Shown here piece by piece: positions 25,081-34,305 of a stretch of 64,000 nucleotides of DNA (position 1 is its first letter; each line of letters opens with the position of its first letter). The stretch is taken from the NCBI RefSeq assembly GCF_009909205.1, contig NZ_JAAAPN010000006.1, positions 1-64,000 on the forward strand. The letters are read 5' to 3'. Source of the DNA: Aquabacterium fontiphilum. Its GTDB lineage: Bacteria; Pseudomonadota; Gammaproteobacteria; Burkholderiales; Burkholderiaceae_C. The position numbers and the translations under genes were made by a program. The notes under the pieces were generated by a model. That model was not told the origin of the DNA and searched no databases. It worked only from the letters and a program-made list of their open reading frames with translations.

Positions 25081-26471
25081 GCGAGCATGCGGGGCGCAAA
25101 AGGCGCCCCGCGGGCGGAGCGGCTGAGGGCCAAGGGAGCTGCCGCCACGGCAGCGAACATGTAGAACAGCAGGCCAAGGTCGTAGACACCGGCCGACACC
25201 GCCGCGCCCACAAGCGTGGCAAACACGCCGCGCCGACCGGCCTGGGCAATGATGGCCTCTTCCTGCTGCACGCTCTGGGGCCAACGGCCCCACAACACCG
25301 GGATCAGGAACAGCGTGAGGAACAGGGCACCCATCCACCCGAGGTTGGACAGCACCACCAGGACGAAGCTGGAAGCCCGCACGCTGCCCAGCCCGGCACC
25401 GATCCCCATGGTGTCGACGAACGTCTGGAGGGCCTGGGCGTTGTAGCCCATGCGCACCTGCCCGGATGACGAGTCCAGTTTGCTGCCCACCACGATGTTG
25501 AAGTACTCCGACACCGATGACCAGGCGCCCGGTACGAACAACACAACGGCCAGCCCGAGGATGCCCGACCCCAGGGCCATCCAGACGTACAGGCGGTACG
25601 GGCCGAGTTGACCGAGGTGGAGAAAACGCCAGGCTGACACGGCGAGCGCCACGATCAGGCAGATGGCAAAGCCCACGTAAGCCGTCCCCGCCGTGGAGAT
25701 CATCAGAAAGCCCAGGTTGGCGATTGACAGCGCCCTCGCCCAGTTCTTGTGGATCCCGTACATCCAGAGGGTGTGGGTAAAGGCAAGGAGAGCCAGGGTG
25801 TACATCGCGAACACCGACGTTTCAGGAAACGTGCCCGCGATGCGTTTGAGGCCAGCGACTTCACCGCCCAGCATCGCGTAGTTGGCATTCTTCAGATACG
25901 ACAGCAGCGGGAACATGCCGAGGTGGTGTTCCGCCAGGTCCAGCGACGCGGCGATCACGTTCAGCCCGGCCACCCACAGCACTGCCCGCGCGAAGCGCTG
26001 CATCCCGCCTTCGCGGCGCACCGTCACAAGCATCACCACGAAGGTCACGAGCCCGAGGCAAGCGTACATGGCCTGAGTGAGGTTCATGGACACCGGTCTG
26101 AGAGGGCGCAGGGCGTTAGCCGAGTCGGTCAGTCGGTCGAAGGAGTAGACCAGGAACTGCCCTTCAAACAGCCGGGGCAAGGCCAGCGCGGCGATGACGC
26201 CCCAGACTGTCAGCACCAGCAGCCAGAAGCCCGGCGTGAGAAACGACATGGGACTGAAGAATCCGCCCAGCGCCTCGCGGCGGGCGACATGCCAGGCCAG
26301 GAAGACCAGTGCCAGCACGGCCGGTGTGATCGTCGCGGCACCCAACCCCAGCACATACGCGGCCGCGGTGCCACCAAACAAGGTGGCGATGACCGCCAGG
26401 TACACGACGCCACGGGCGCCAACCAGGGCACCGATCAACAGGATGAGGATGCCGTACAGGGTAGGAATCAT
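25074..26471 (-). CDS. Wzy-type exopolysaccharide polymerase / O-antigen ligase-like membrane protein
   Basis: The 465-residue protein has about twelve membrane segments and a large loop (LPRLFEGQFLVYSF to NLTQAM) typical of Wzy/WaaL proteins. GIGAGLGSVRASS near residue 365 resembles the conserved G-x-G-x-G-S/R region of O-antigen ligase domains. It would join lipid-linked repeat units in the periplasm. It is the last gene of the xrtB-epsI operon, 6 bases after the secreted glycosidase. It converges with the lipoprotein glycosidase and their stop regions overlap, so antisense transcription at the 3' ends is possible. Confidence 0.82.
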   Translation of the reverse strand: MIPTLYGILILLIGALVGARGVVYLAVIATLFGGTAAAYVLGLGAATITPAVLALVFLAWHVARREALGGFFSPMSFLTPGFWLLVLTVWGVIAALALPRLFEGQFLVYSFDRLTDSANALRPLRPVSMNLTQAMYACLGLVTFVVMLVTVRREGGMQRFARAVLWVAGLNVIAASLDLAEHHLGMFPLLSYLKNANYAMLGGEVAGLKRIAGTFPETSVFAMYTLALLAFTHTLWMYGIHKNWARALSIANLGFLMISTAGTAYVGFAICLIVALAVSAWRFLHLGQLGPYRLYVWMALGSGILGLAVVLFVPGAWSSVSEYFNIVVGSKLDSSSGQVRMGYNAQALQTFVDTMGIGAGLGSVRASSFVLVVLSNLGWMGALFLTLFLIPVLWGRWPQSVQQEEAIIAQAGRRGVFATLVGAAVSAGVYDLGLLFYMFAAVAAAPLALSRSARGAPFAPRMLAY

Positions 26472-26477
26472 CTGGCT

Positions 26478-27863
26478 TTACTGCACGATGTGATCGGACC
26501 ACCGGATGGGCGCGGTGCCGTCGAGTTCAAGGTAGACCGGAGCCGCCCCGATCGGGTAGGTGATGCCATCCGCTCCGCGGCGCGGCACGACAGGCTCGCC
26601 CCAGGTGTCGACAGCCCGCACCACCGACCAGGTTTTGGGCTGTATGAGCGCGCGGTCGCGGTTGTCTGCGCTCCAGACTGCAATCTTGCTGCCCGACCCG
26701 TTCTTGAAAAGAAAGGCCTGGACGCCCTCAGTGCGGCGAGACGGGCTCGTCAGCCGGGCTGACAACGCGTGGTCGCCAAGTTCGCGGGCAAGCGTGCGGT
26801 AGGCGGAGTACGCGGGACGGCGTACGCCCTTGCGACCCAGCAAGCCGTATGGCCCATCGACGCTGTCTTGGAGGCTGAACCACAGCAGTGCCTCGATACC
26901 AGCGGCTTCAGCCGTGATGAACGCGCGGGGAAGCAGGGCTGCCTGTCGGGTTTCATCGAGCGGACCGTCAGGAGTGGGAGAACCGATTCGCCACCCCCAC
27001 TCCGTGACCCACAACTGCGGAACGTGCCCAAGCTTGCTTCGGCCATGGGCGCGCAGGCGTTGTGCGGCCGACGCAAACGAACGATCGGCATCGACGATCT
27101 GAAAGGGCTGCGCCCATTCGGAGCGGGGATGCACGGAGGTGCGCTCGGGCCCGGGTGCGTCGTGGTGCGTGTAGGGATGCAGGCCAAAACCGTCGAGCTC
27201 GGGCGGCAGACCAGCCTCGAGGAAACGGTAGTGATTGACCCACACGTCTTCGCATGTGATGACCCGTGTGCGGGCATCGACCTTCTTCACAGCCTTCACG
27301 GCCTGTCGGACCATGTCGACGTAGTGCGCCACCCAGGGCGACGGCGGCTTTCCGTTCCAATGACCGCCCACCATCTTGCGGAGCGTGAAGTTGTGGGGCT
27401 CGTTCCAGACCTCGATCACGTGACGGACGCCCGAGGCCTTCAGCAGGCGCGCAATGTGGCCCGCATAACGGCCGAAGGCTTCCGGATCGACAGGCGCCAA
27501 CGGGTGCCTGGCCGTCGCGGGGTAGGCCTCGTGGTTGGCATAGGCGAGGTAGAACACCACCCCGATGTCGTGGCTGCGGTAGTAATCGAGTCGCCGCTGA
27601 AACGCCGCGGGAAAAGCTTGATGACCGCCAGCCTTGGGCTCCATGACAGCCCACCGCACCGTATCGCGGACCCAGCTCACGCCCAGGTCCTCGAGCGCCG
27701 CCATGTCCTTGATGGGCTGGCCTTGCGCGAATTTGACGCCCAAGCCAAAACCAGCGCGCATGGGCCGCCCAGAAAAAATGTCCTCGGCATGGCTTAAAGG
27801 CGTGACGAAGCCCATCGCGCCCGCAGCGCTCAAGATCGTCAGATGCCGCCGCGAGACGTTCAT
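26478..27863 (-). CDS. secreted glycoside hydrolase, GH-A clan, Tat-type signal
   Basis: The protein has 461 residues. The N-terminus MNVSRRHLTILSAAGAMGFVTPLSHA is a signal peptide with a twin-arginine-like SRRHLTI motif. The catalytic barrel shows LEDLGVSWVRDTVRWAVMEP, the acid/base HVIEVWNEPHN (Glu155), and the nucleophile LWVTEWGWRIG (Glu288), the two Glu of GH-A clan glycosidases (GH5/GH39-like). It overlaps the EpsG gene by 4 bases and precedes the polymerase, so it is probably a periplasmic hydrolase tied to polymer export or turnover. Together with the lipoprotein at 23035 the locus has two such enzymes. Confidence 0.85.
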   Translation of the reverse strand: MNVSRRHLTILSAAGAMGFVTPLSHAEDIFSGRPMRAGFGLGVKFAQGQPIKDMAALEDLGVSWVRDTVRWAVMEPKAGGHQAFPAAFQRRLDYYRSHDIGVVFYLAYANHEAYPATARHPLAPVDPEAFGRYAGHIARLLKASGVRHVIEVWNEPHNFTLRKMVGGHWNGKPPSPWVAHYVDMVRQAVKAVKKVDARTRVITCEDVWVNHYRFLEAGLPPELDGFGLHPYTHHDAPGPERTSVHPRSEWAQPFQIVDADRSFASAAQRLRAHGRSKLGHVPQLWVTEWGWRIGSPTPDGPLDETRQAALLPRAFITAEAAGIEALLWFSLQDSVDGPYGLLGRKGVRRPAYSAYRTLARELGDHALSARLTSPSRRTEGVQAFLFKNGSGSKIAVWSADNRDRALIQPKTWSVVRAVDTWGEPVVPRRGADGITYPIGAAPVYLELDGTAPIRWSDHIVQ

Positions 27864-28729
27864 GCCGTCACGTGGTCGTTGAGGAGGACACCACTGAAAA
27901 CCGAGGTGGATCGCTTGAGCGTGCTCACCAGCGTGCGAAGGCTTCTGACGTGGGTGACGTTCTTGCGCGCCACGGCCAGCGCCGCACCCGCCTTCTCGGC
28001 AATCACACGGGCGTCGGCGCCGTGCGATACGGCGGGCGTATCCAGCACGACGTAGTCAAAACGCGCCAGCACACCTTGAATGAGGTCATCGAACGCCTGC
28101 CCCTGGATCAGCTCCAGCGGATTCGGGGGGACCACACCCACCGGCAAAAGATACAGGTTCGGGAGAGACTCGATGGGGCGTATCACATTGGCCTCACCTC
28201 GTCCCGACAGCACGGAGCTCAAGCCACGCTCACTTTCCTGGACACCGAAGACGCCATGCTGGCGGGGGGTGCGCATGTCTGCATCGACCAGCAATGTGCG
28301 CCCGGCCAGCTGGCTGAACGCCACCGCCAGGTTGGCCGCAAAGAAGGTCTTGCCATCGCCGCTGTCCGGGCTGCACACGGCCAGCGCAAGCTTGCGCGGG
28401 CCTTGAGGTCGGAACACGCACGACAGCAACTGGGTGCGCACGTCGCGGAAGAACTCTGCGGTCTTGTCGAACGGGTCAGTGGCCACGACGAGTTCGGAGG
28501 ACACGCTCTCAGGCTCGGTACGCTGATATGGATACTTGAACTGATGGGACAGGGCCCACAGCACGTCCTCGCGTCTGGCGAGCCCCAAAGCCACCGCGGC
28601 TTCGCCGAACTTGAGGTGATGCTCCTGCTGGTAGCGCACGATGCGCTCGATCTGCGACGAGTCGAGCTGGTTGATGTCGGCAATGATGTCGCCTATGGGC
28701 CGAGCGGTCTGTTCAATCGGGCTATTCAT
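27860..28729 (-). CDS. epsG: EpsG-type chain-length P-loop ATPase with N-terminal MshEN/GspE-N-like domain
   Basis: The protein has 289 residues from the ATG at 28729, preceded by a strong Shine-Dalgarno GGGAGGAA. Residues 10-70 resemble the GspE/MshE N-terminal domain (IIADINQLDSSQIERI, then KFGEAAVALGLARREDVLWAL). Residues 110 onward form a Wzc/CpsD-like P-loop ATPase: Walker A CSPDSGDGKT (119-128), Walker A' LLVDADMR (146-153), and Walker B VLDTP (about 228-232). Bacterial tyrosine kinases normally end with a Tyr cluster; here the tail ends SGVLLNDHVTA with none. It partners EpsF, encoded just upstream. Confidence 0.88.
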   Translation of the reverse strand: MNSPIEQTARPIGDIIADINQLDSSQIERIVRYQQEHHLKFGEAAVALGLARREDVLWALSHQFKYPYQRTEPESVSSELVVATDPFDKTAEFFRDVRTQLLSCVFRPQGPRKLALAVCSPDSGDGKTFFAANLAVAFSQLAGRTLLVDADMRTPRQHGVFGVQESERGLSSVLSGRGEANVIRPIESLPNLYLLPVGVVPPNPLELIQGQAFDDLIQGVLARFDYVVLDTPAVSHGADARVIAEKAGAALAVARKNVTHVRSLRTLVSTLKRSTSVFSGVLLNDHVTA

Positions 28730-28746
28730 GTCGGTTCCTCCCTGGA

Positions 28747-30156
28747 TCACTGTCCGACCAGCGGCAGCCTGAGCGACGCGCGTGAAGGCAGGTGTGGCGT
28801 GAAGCGAATGGGCAGGCGGCCGGTACGGGGCTTGGCTTCTGGCATGTGTCCGATCAGATCGGCTTCCACCAGCTCACCGAGGTCTTCGTCGACACGGATG
28901 CGGCGGTTGCGCAGCTCCGTCCAGATGGCCGCACCGATGCCGGCAAACACTCCGATGAAAATGGCTTGCAGGACGAGAAGCAGTGTGCGCGGCGACGAGG
29001 GCCCCGCAGGGGGGGTCGCCACTCTCAGCACAGCCACGTTGGTCTGGTCGGTTTCGCTTTCGAGCCGTGTCTGGTGGCTACGCAACTGAATGGCCTCGAC
29101 GGCGCGCTGCGCGCTCGCGACGTCGTTGGCCATCACGGTGGCCTCGTCTCGAATGGCCTTCAGGCGCAGCACCTTCTGGCGTTGCGCCTCCAGCGCACTG
29201 CGCGTCTGCGCCTCGCGCTGCTGCGCGATCTCCAGCGCGACACCCGCCGTTCGCCCAACATTGGCCGACTCCGACAGGATTTTGCGCCTGGTCTCATCGA
29301 TCCCGGCTCGCATCTGCGTGATCTGTGGGTGGTTGTCGCCCAGGCGGTCTGCCGCCTCCTGCAGCCTGGCCTCCTGACGCGCCAGCTCGCCGCGCAGCGA
29401 CATGATGACGCTGTTGTTCATGGAGTCAGGGCTGTCGATGCCAGCGCGAGCACGGCGGCTGCGCGCGTCGGCGGTCTGCGCCTGCAGCGCCACTAGTTGC
29501 GCGGACAATTCAGCCAGCCGAGCCGTTTCCACGTCCAGCCGCTCGTCGGTGGCAACGATGCCCTTTTCCTGCTGATAGGCCGAGAGCTTGCGTTGCGCAG
29601 CCTCAAGCCGTCCCTTGGCCTGCTCGAGCTGTTCGGTGAACATGTGGGTGAACTGCCGGGCAGGCTGAACACGCAGCTCCACAGCCGTGTCGAGGTAGGC
29701 GTTGATGAAGCGGTTGGCCAGCGCAGCGGCAAAGTCCGGATCGGCCGCGGTGTAGTTGACTTCAATCACGCTGGAGCCCTTGGCGGGGATCACTTCGAGT
29801 CCCTCAAGAATCAGCTGCGCAACCCAGGTATCGAACGAACCTTGCCCTCCGGCAGCCTGCCAACGGGCACGCAGATCGGGGTTCTCGGTCAGCTTGAGCG
29901 AGCGCACGACCATGAGCGCCACCCGTTCGCTGCGAATCACGTCCATCTGGGTGAGCAGATAGAGCGCGCTGACAGGAGCCATCGTGCCGTTGATGGGATC
30001 AGGCGAACGCATGTCCACCATGACCGCTCCCGTGGCGGTGTACTTCTTGGGCAGCAGCTGGCTGGCCGCGAAGGCCAGCAGCAACATGGTCGTCAGCACG
30101 GCAACGGGAATGAGCCATCGCGCGCGCAGGATGGCCATGAACTGGGAAAAACTCAT
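28747..30156 (-). CDS. epsF: EpsF-type polysaccharide chain-length determinant (Wzz domain)
   Basis: The protein has 469 residues from the ATG at 30156; a GTG 6 bases upstream is an alternative. A first membrane helix is near residues 15-37 (RARWLIPVAVLTTMLLLAFAAS). It is followed by the Wzz pattern YTATGAVMVDMRSPDP, a long coiled coil (residues 180-380: EQLEQAKGRLEAAQRKLSAYQ and following) and a second helix (TLLLVLQAIFIGVFAGIGAAIW). A cytoplasmic tail follows (RNRRIRVDEDLGELVEADLIGHMP). It fixes exopolysaccharide chain length with EpsG. The split membrane/kinase arrangement is usual in exosortase-linked loci. Confidence 0.92.
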   Translation of the reverse strand: MSFSQFMAILRARWLIPVAVLTTMLLLAFAASQLLPKKYTATGAVMVDMRSPDPINGTMAPVSALYLLTQMDVIRSERVALMVVRSLKLTENPDLRARWQAAGGQGSFDTWVAQLILEGLEVIPAKGSSVIEVNYTAADPDFAAALANRFINAYLDTAVELRVQPARQFTHMFTEQLEQAKGRLEAAQRKLSAYQQEKGIVATDERLDVETARLAELSAQLVALQAQTADARSRRARAGIDSPDSMNNSVIMSLRGELARQEARLQEAADRLGDNHPQITQMRAGIDETRRKILSESANVGRTAGVALEIAQQREAQTRSALEAQRQKVLRLKAIRDEATVMANDVASAQRAVEAIQLRSHQTRLESETDQTNVAVLRVATPPAGPSSPRTLLLVLQAIFIGVFAGIGAAIWTELRNRRIRVDEDLGELVEADLIGHMPEAKPRTGRLPIRFTPHLPSRASLRLPLVGQ

Positions 30157-30181
30157 GATCACTACCTTCCACAGTGGGGGT

Positions 30182-31255
30182 TCAGGTCGACGTCAGACGT
30201 TGGCTGCCGCGGCTGCCGGGGTCACACACGTAGCGCGCAGCCGTGGTGGCCGGGCCCCGCGGGGCAAGCAGCACGAAGAACGCCCAGAGCGTCAGCCCCA
30301 GGCGCTTGGATACGCTCACCGAGCGGCGCAGCCACAGGGCCTTGAGCAGTTGGGGCAGGCGCCGGGCGGCGCGCTGCGTCCCCTCCCACCGCGATGGGGC
30401 GGTGAGAGCGGCCGTGGCAAAAGCAGACTTCTCGATCGAGAAATCCAGCAGTACCGATGGGGCCATGATGTGTCCTCCCGTTCTTTCTGATATCCATTGA
30501 CGAAAACGTTGCAACCGGGCCTGAAGGCGCTGGTCCTGCGCCAGGCCACTTCCGACATTGCCGAATGACAACCCGGTGGTCTGTTTGAGCGAGCGGTGCA
30601 CGCGGTACAAGCCCAGTACCTGCTCGCAAGCCGCTACCGAGCCAAACAGCGTGCTGCCGTAGATGCAGAAGAAGTCGGCGCCATGCCGGTCTTGAGCATC
30701 GGTGGGCAGCGGAAAGATGCGCGTGAGCACGCTGCGTCGGTAGGCGTTGCCCGACGCAGGCGCAGACGGATGAGCCGAGCCATGGCGGAGAAAGTCGCGC
30801 GCCACGTCACCCGAGGCAAGGTCCTGAGGAATGACCGAGTCCAGCAGCTTGCCGTTTGGGTCCATCAGCGCAAGGCGGTAATGGACCTTGACAACGCCCT
30901 CCTCAAAGGCTTGCGCCACCGCGCCCAGCGCCTCGGGCAGCAAGGCGTCATCCGCATCCAGAAACAGCACCACGTCGCCCGAGCATCGGGGCAGACCGGC
31001 GTTGTAGGCCGCGACTTGTCCACCGTTGTCCTGCTGGATCAACTCCACCCCGTGAGCGGCATAGCGCTGGATCACGCTGACCGAGTCGTCGGTCGAGCCA
31101 TCGTCGACCACGATGAGTTCATGGGCCTGGTAGCGCTGCGAGAGCACAGACTCGATGGCCTGCGCGATGTAATGCGCATAGTTGTAGTTGCACACGACCA
31201 CCGAGATGCGCGGCCCATGCAGTGCAGGAAGCGGATGAGCGCTGTGATGGGTCAT
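30182..31255 (-). CDS. family 2 glycosyltransferase
   Basis: The protein has 357 residues from the ATG at 31255, which overlaps the stop of the gene upstream (ATGA). The GT-A start ISVVVCNYNYAHYIAQAIESVLSQ is followed by LIVVDDGSTDDSV, LIQQDNGGQVAAYNAGL and the DxD motif VLFLDADDALLPEAL. These are standard GT2 signatures. A C-terminal region of about 120 residues ends with a hydrophobic segment (SKRLGLTLWAFFVLLAP) that may anchor it to the membrane. It probably adds a sugar to the repeat unit in the cytoplasm. Donor sugar unknown. Confidence 0.9.
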   Translation of the reverse strand: MTHHSAHPLPALHGPRISVVVCNYNYAHYIAQAIESVLSQRYQAHELIVVDDGSTDDSVSVIQRYAAHGVELIQQDNGGQVAAYNAGLPRCSGDVVLFLDADDALLPEALGAVAQAFEEGVVKVHYRLALMDPNGKLLDSVIPQDLASGDVARDFLRHGSAHPSAPASGNAYRRSVLTRIFPLPTDAQDRHGADFFCIYGSTLFGSVAACEQVLGLYRVHRSLKQTTGLSFGNVGSGLAQDQRLQARLQRFRQWISERTGGHIMAPSVLLDFSIEKSAFATAALTAPSRWEGTQRAARRLPQLLKALWLRRSVSVSKRLGLTLWAFFVLLAPRGPATTAARYVCDPGSRGSQRLTST

Positions 31256-32370
31256 GTGGCACAGACCTCCAGAGGACTGGCCGCTCGCGCAAGCATGGCC
31301 AGGTTGAGACGGGCGCCTTCTTCCCATGAGTAGCGCTGGATGCGCTGGCGGGCCGCCACCTTGAGCTGCGCGGCGAGATCGGGCTCCCGGAAGAAGCGCG
31401 TGATGGCCAGCGCGAGCTGTTCTGGCCGCTGCGGCTCGAAGTAAAGCGCGGCCTCGCCGCAGACCTCACGGACGGCCGGTGCGGTGGACGCGATGACCGG
31501 ACATCCGCATGACATGGCCTCCAGCGGCGGGATGCCAAAGCCTTCATACAGCGAGGGGAAGACGAAGCAGGCGGCATGCTGGTACAGCGCCTTGAGCTCG
31601 GCGTCGCTGACATAGCCCACGCGGATCGTTCGATCCGCTGCGCTCGCCTCACCCTGGCGAAACACGCCGGCGTGGGTGGCCCCCGCGATCACGCAGGGTG
31701 GCGCATCGTCACCCAGCAGCGCCAGCGCCCGCAAAAGCACAGAGAAGTTCTTGCTGGGATTGGCGCTGCTGACGGCCAGCAGGAACGGCGTGTCGCGCAG
31801 GTTGTGCTGATCAAGGATGCGGGTGTCGGCTTCGATGGCCTGCATGTGCTGCCAGCCTTCGGTGGTCTGGTGCAGTCGGCTGTCGGGCGCCCCAAAGCAG
31901 TCGATGGCTTCCTGGCGACTGAAGGCCGACACCACGGCCGTGGCCGGCGAGCGGCGCACATGCCAACGCACCATCCATGTGTACCACAGCCGGAATCGGG
32001 CGGTGTAAGCCTGCGGCACGCGCACGACCGCCGCGTCGTGCACGGTGGTGATCTGGTGACGATGGAGCAGCGGGCCGGTGAACCCGAACGTGAACAGGAG
32101 GCCATCGCGGGCATGCCAGGCCAGTTCGGTCTGCTCCCACAGATGGCCGGCAAGACGCCCCACCTCACGATAGCCGATGTGCTGGAGCGCCGGCCGTTGT
32201 GCACCGGCGGGCGCCAGGATGGTCAACTCGGACAGGCCGGACGCGTCGGCGCGTGCGGCCAACAGGCGATCCATCGCCATGAGCGTCTCGCGCGCATAGC
32301 GTTGCACCCCTGTGACGCCCTGCGTCAGAAAGCGACCGTTGATGTAGATGGGCTGGCAAACCTGTTTCAA
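31252..32370 (-). CDS. family 4 glycosyltransferase
   Basis: This 372-residue GT-B enzyme begins PIYINGRFLTQGVTGVQRYARETLMAM, the N-terminus seen in mannosyl- or rhamnosyltransferase-like GT4 proteins. It ends with the donor-binding region LYEGFGIPPLEAMSCGCPVIAS, containing the conserved E-x7-E-like motif, then AALYFEPQRPEQLALAI. It lies 21 bases after the next upstream gene and overlaps the following glycosyltransferase by 4 bases, so the three transferases form one translational block. Donor not predictable; GDP-mannose or dTDP-rhamnose are available from genes in this window. Confidence 0.9.
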   Translation of the reverse strand: MKQVCQPIYINGRFLTQGVTGVQRYARETLMAMDRLLAARADASGLSELTILAPAGAQRPALQHIGYREVGRLAGHLWEQTELAWHARDGLLFTFGFTGPLLHRHQITTVHDAAVVRVPQAYTARFRLWYTWMVRWHVRRSPATAVVSAFSRQEAIDCFGAPDSRLHQTTEGWQHMQAIEADTRILDQHNLRDTPFLLAVSSANPSKNFSVLLRALALLGDDAPPCVIAGATHAGVFRQGEASAADRTIRVGYVSDAELKALYQHAACFVFPSLYEGFGIPPLEAMSCGCPVIASTAPAVREVCGEAALYFEPQRPEQLALAITRFFREPDLAAQLKVAARQRIQRYSWEEGARLNLAMLARAASPLEVCAT

Positions 32371-32391
32371 CTGGACCCCTGCTCAAACAAC

Positions 32392-33609
32392 TCAGGAATT
32401 GGCGGCCCACTCGTGGAGCTGCAGCACCTTGCCCTGCGCACGGGGCTCGGTAGCGGCTCGCACGATGTCGGTCATGGATCGCCGGAAAGCCGACGCGCTG
32501 AAGCGCTGCGCGTGCTCGCGGCATCGGCGCGGCGGGATGGTGTGGGCAACGGCCTCGAAGGCCTGAACGGCCTGCGCGATGGCCTCCGGCGTTTGCTCGT
32601 CGAAGAAGACCCCGGTGGGGGCGTCATCGATGCCCATGCCGCGCACGGTCTCGAGCGAGCCGCCGCGACCATATGCGATCACCGGTGTGCCGCAGGCCTG
32701 GGCTTCAACGGGCGTGATGCCGAAGTCTTCTTCCGCCGCGAAGATGAAGGCCTTGGCGTGCTGCAGGTGCGCGCGCAGCACATCGAATGGCTGGTGCCCC
32801 AGCACGACCACATTCGGCCCCGCGGCAGCCATGACCTTGTCCATGTCCGGGCCCGTGCCAATGACGTACAGCTGCTTGTCGGGCATCAGCCGGAAGGCCT
32901 CGACAATGGTCGGGATCATCTTGTAGGGCACCATGCGCGATGCGGTGACATAGAAGTCTTCCTTCTGCTCGCACAGCGCGAAGCCCTCGGTGTCCACCGG
33001 GGGGTAGACCACGGTGGCGTCATGTCGGTAGACCTTCTGGATGCGGCGCGCGATGAACTGCGAGTTGGCCAGCATCACGTCGACACCGTTGACGGTGCGC
33101 AAGTCCCACATGCGCATGTAATGCAGCAGCGCGCGGGCGATGAACGACTTCATGCCGCCAGTCATGCCGGATTCGCGCAGGTACTGGTGCTGCAGATCCC
33201 ATGCGTAGCGCATGGGCGAGTGCACATAGCTGATGTGCGTCTGGGAAGGCGAGGTGATCACACCCTTGGCAACCGCATGGCTGGACGAGATGATGACGTC
33301 GTAGCTGGACAGGTCGAACTGCTCGATGGCCAGAGGCATCAACGGCAGGTATTGCCGGTACTTGCGTCGCGCCATGGGCAGCTTCTGGATGAAGCTGGTG
33401 TGCGGTGTGCGGCCTTTGAGGAAGCCGCGATCGCCCTCTTCCAGAAAATCGACCAGGGCGAACAGATCGGCATCGGGCCAGAGATCGAGGAGATGCTCAA
33501 GCACCTTCTCGGCACCTGCATACACCACGAGCCAGTCATGGATGATGGCAACCTTGCGCTTGCGCGGTGTAGCGACCATGGTGGGCGGCATCAGGGGTTG
33601 AGGTGACAT
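32392..33609 (-). CDS. family 4 glycosyltransferase
   Basis: This 405-residue GT-B enzyme begins KVAIIHDWLVVYAGAEKVLEHLL, contains SHAVAKGVITSPSQTHISYVHSPMRYAWDL and ANSQFIARRIQKVY, and has the donor-binding stretch FGITPVEAQACGTPVIAYGRGG. This resembles WbaZ/mannosyltransferase-like members common in capsule and exopolysaccharide loci. The first 17 residues may be dispensable, since a second ATG (MVATPRKRK) is closer to the fold. It is 6 bases after epsI in the exosortase operon. Donor sugar unknown. Confidence 0.9.
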   Translation of the reverse strand: MSPQPLMPPTMVATPRKRKVAIIHDWLVVYAGAEKVLEHLLDLWPDADLFALVDFLEEGDRGFLKGRTPHTSFIQKLPMARRKYRQYLPLMPLAIEQFDLSSYDVIISSSHAVAKGVITSPSQTHISYVHSPMRYAWDLQHQYLRESGMTGGMKSFIARALLHYMRMWDLRTVNGVDVMLANSQFIARRIQKVYRHDATVVYPPVDTEGFALCEQKEDFYVTASRMVPYKMIPTIVEAFRLMPDKQLYVIGTGPDMDKVMAAAGPNVVVLGHQPFDVLRAHLQHAKAFIFAAEEDFGITPVEAQACGTPVIAYGRGGSLETVRGMGIDDAPTGVFFDEQTPEAIAQAVQAFEAVAHTIPPRRCREHAQRFSASAFRRSMTDIVRAATEPRAQGKVLQLHEWAANS

Positions 33610-33615
33610 GCGGAT

Positions 33616-34305
33616 TCAGCGGGCCAGCAGCTCGCGCCCCTGGGGGTTGAGGGTGGCCACCAGTTCCTTCAGGAACGCTTCCTGAACGGCGTAGTGGCGG
33701 GAGGGGTCGTCCGACATGGGCACGCGCTGGGAGACACGCACGAGGATCCCGTCCGTCATGCGGCCTTTGAGGCCTTCACGCATGATGTTCCAGCGGGTCT
33801 GCCAGGCGCTGGCGCTGTAGGAATCTCCAATGCGGATCCAGTAGCTGACCACCTCGTTGAACGACGGCCCCTGGGCAACCATGCGTTTGCCCGTGATGGG
33901 GCCATGAGCCGCTTCAGACTGAATGCCGTCGAAGGTGGCGGGACGCAGTGCCTGCACCTTCATGCCCTGCGCCGGGTAGCACAGTTCGGGCCGGTGGATC
34001 TTGACCTCCTGGCGCTGGTTCTTGCCGTAAGCCAGCGTCAGCATGACGGCGGCCCCGTCGGGCCGAACGTAGGTGCGCATCAGCACCTCGTCGTAAGGCT
34101 GGTCGGTGCTGGTCGTCTCGGTGGCCAGGGCCGTGACATGCTCCATGGCATTGGGTACATAGGTCCAGCTGCCTACCCGGGCTGGCACGACCTGGTCCAG
34201 ATGCGCATCAGGAAGCTGGGTATTGATCTCGGGCCGAAGCAGCACCCCCCCCGCAAAGCCCAGGCCGATCAGGGCCACGATGAACAGCGTGCGCATGAGG
34301 CTCAT
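33616..34305 (-). CDS. epsI: EpsI family exosortase-associated protein
   Basis: The protein has 229 residues with one N-terminal membrane helix (LFIVALIGLGFAGGVLL) and a periplasmic domain. Typical EpsI features are VPARVGSWTYVPN, YVRPDGAAVMLTLAYGKNQRQ, and RPELCYPAQGMKVQ with the conserved Cys. Toward the end it has VSYWIRIGDSYSASAWQTRWNIM. EpsI proteins occur either as a separate protein or fused to the exosortase C-terminus, and their exact role is unknown. Its start overlaps the xrtB stop (ATGA), fitting joint production with the protease. Confidence 0.93.
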   Translation of the reverse strand: MSLMRTLFIVALIGLGFAGGVLLRPEINTQLPDAHLDQVVPARVGSWTYVPNAMEHVTALATETTSTDQPYDEVLMRTYVRPDGAAVMLTLAYGKNQRQEVKIHRPELCYPAQGMKVQALRPATFDGIQSEAAHGPITGKRMVAQGPSFNEVVSYWIRIGDSYSASAWQTRWNIMREGLKGRMTDGILVRVSQRVPMSDDPSRHYAVQEAFLKELVATLNPQGRELLAR

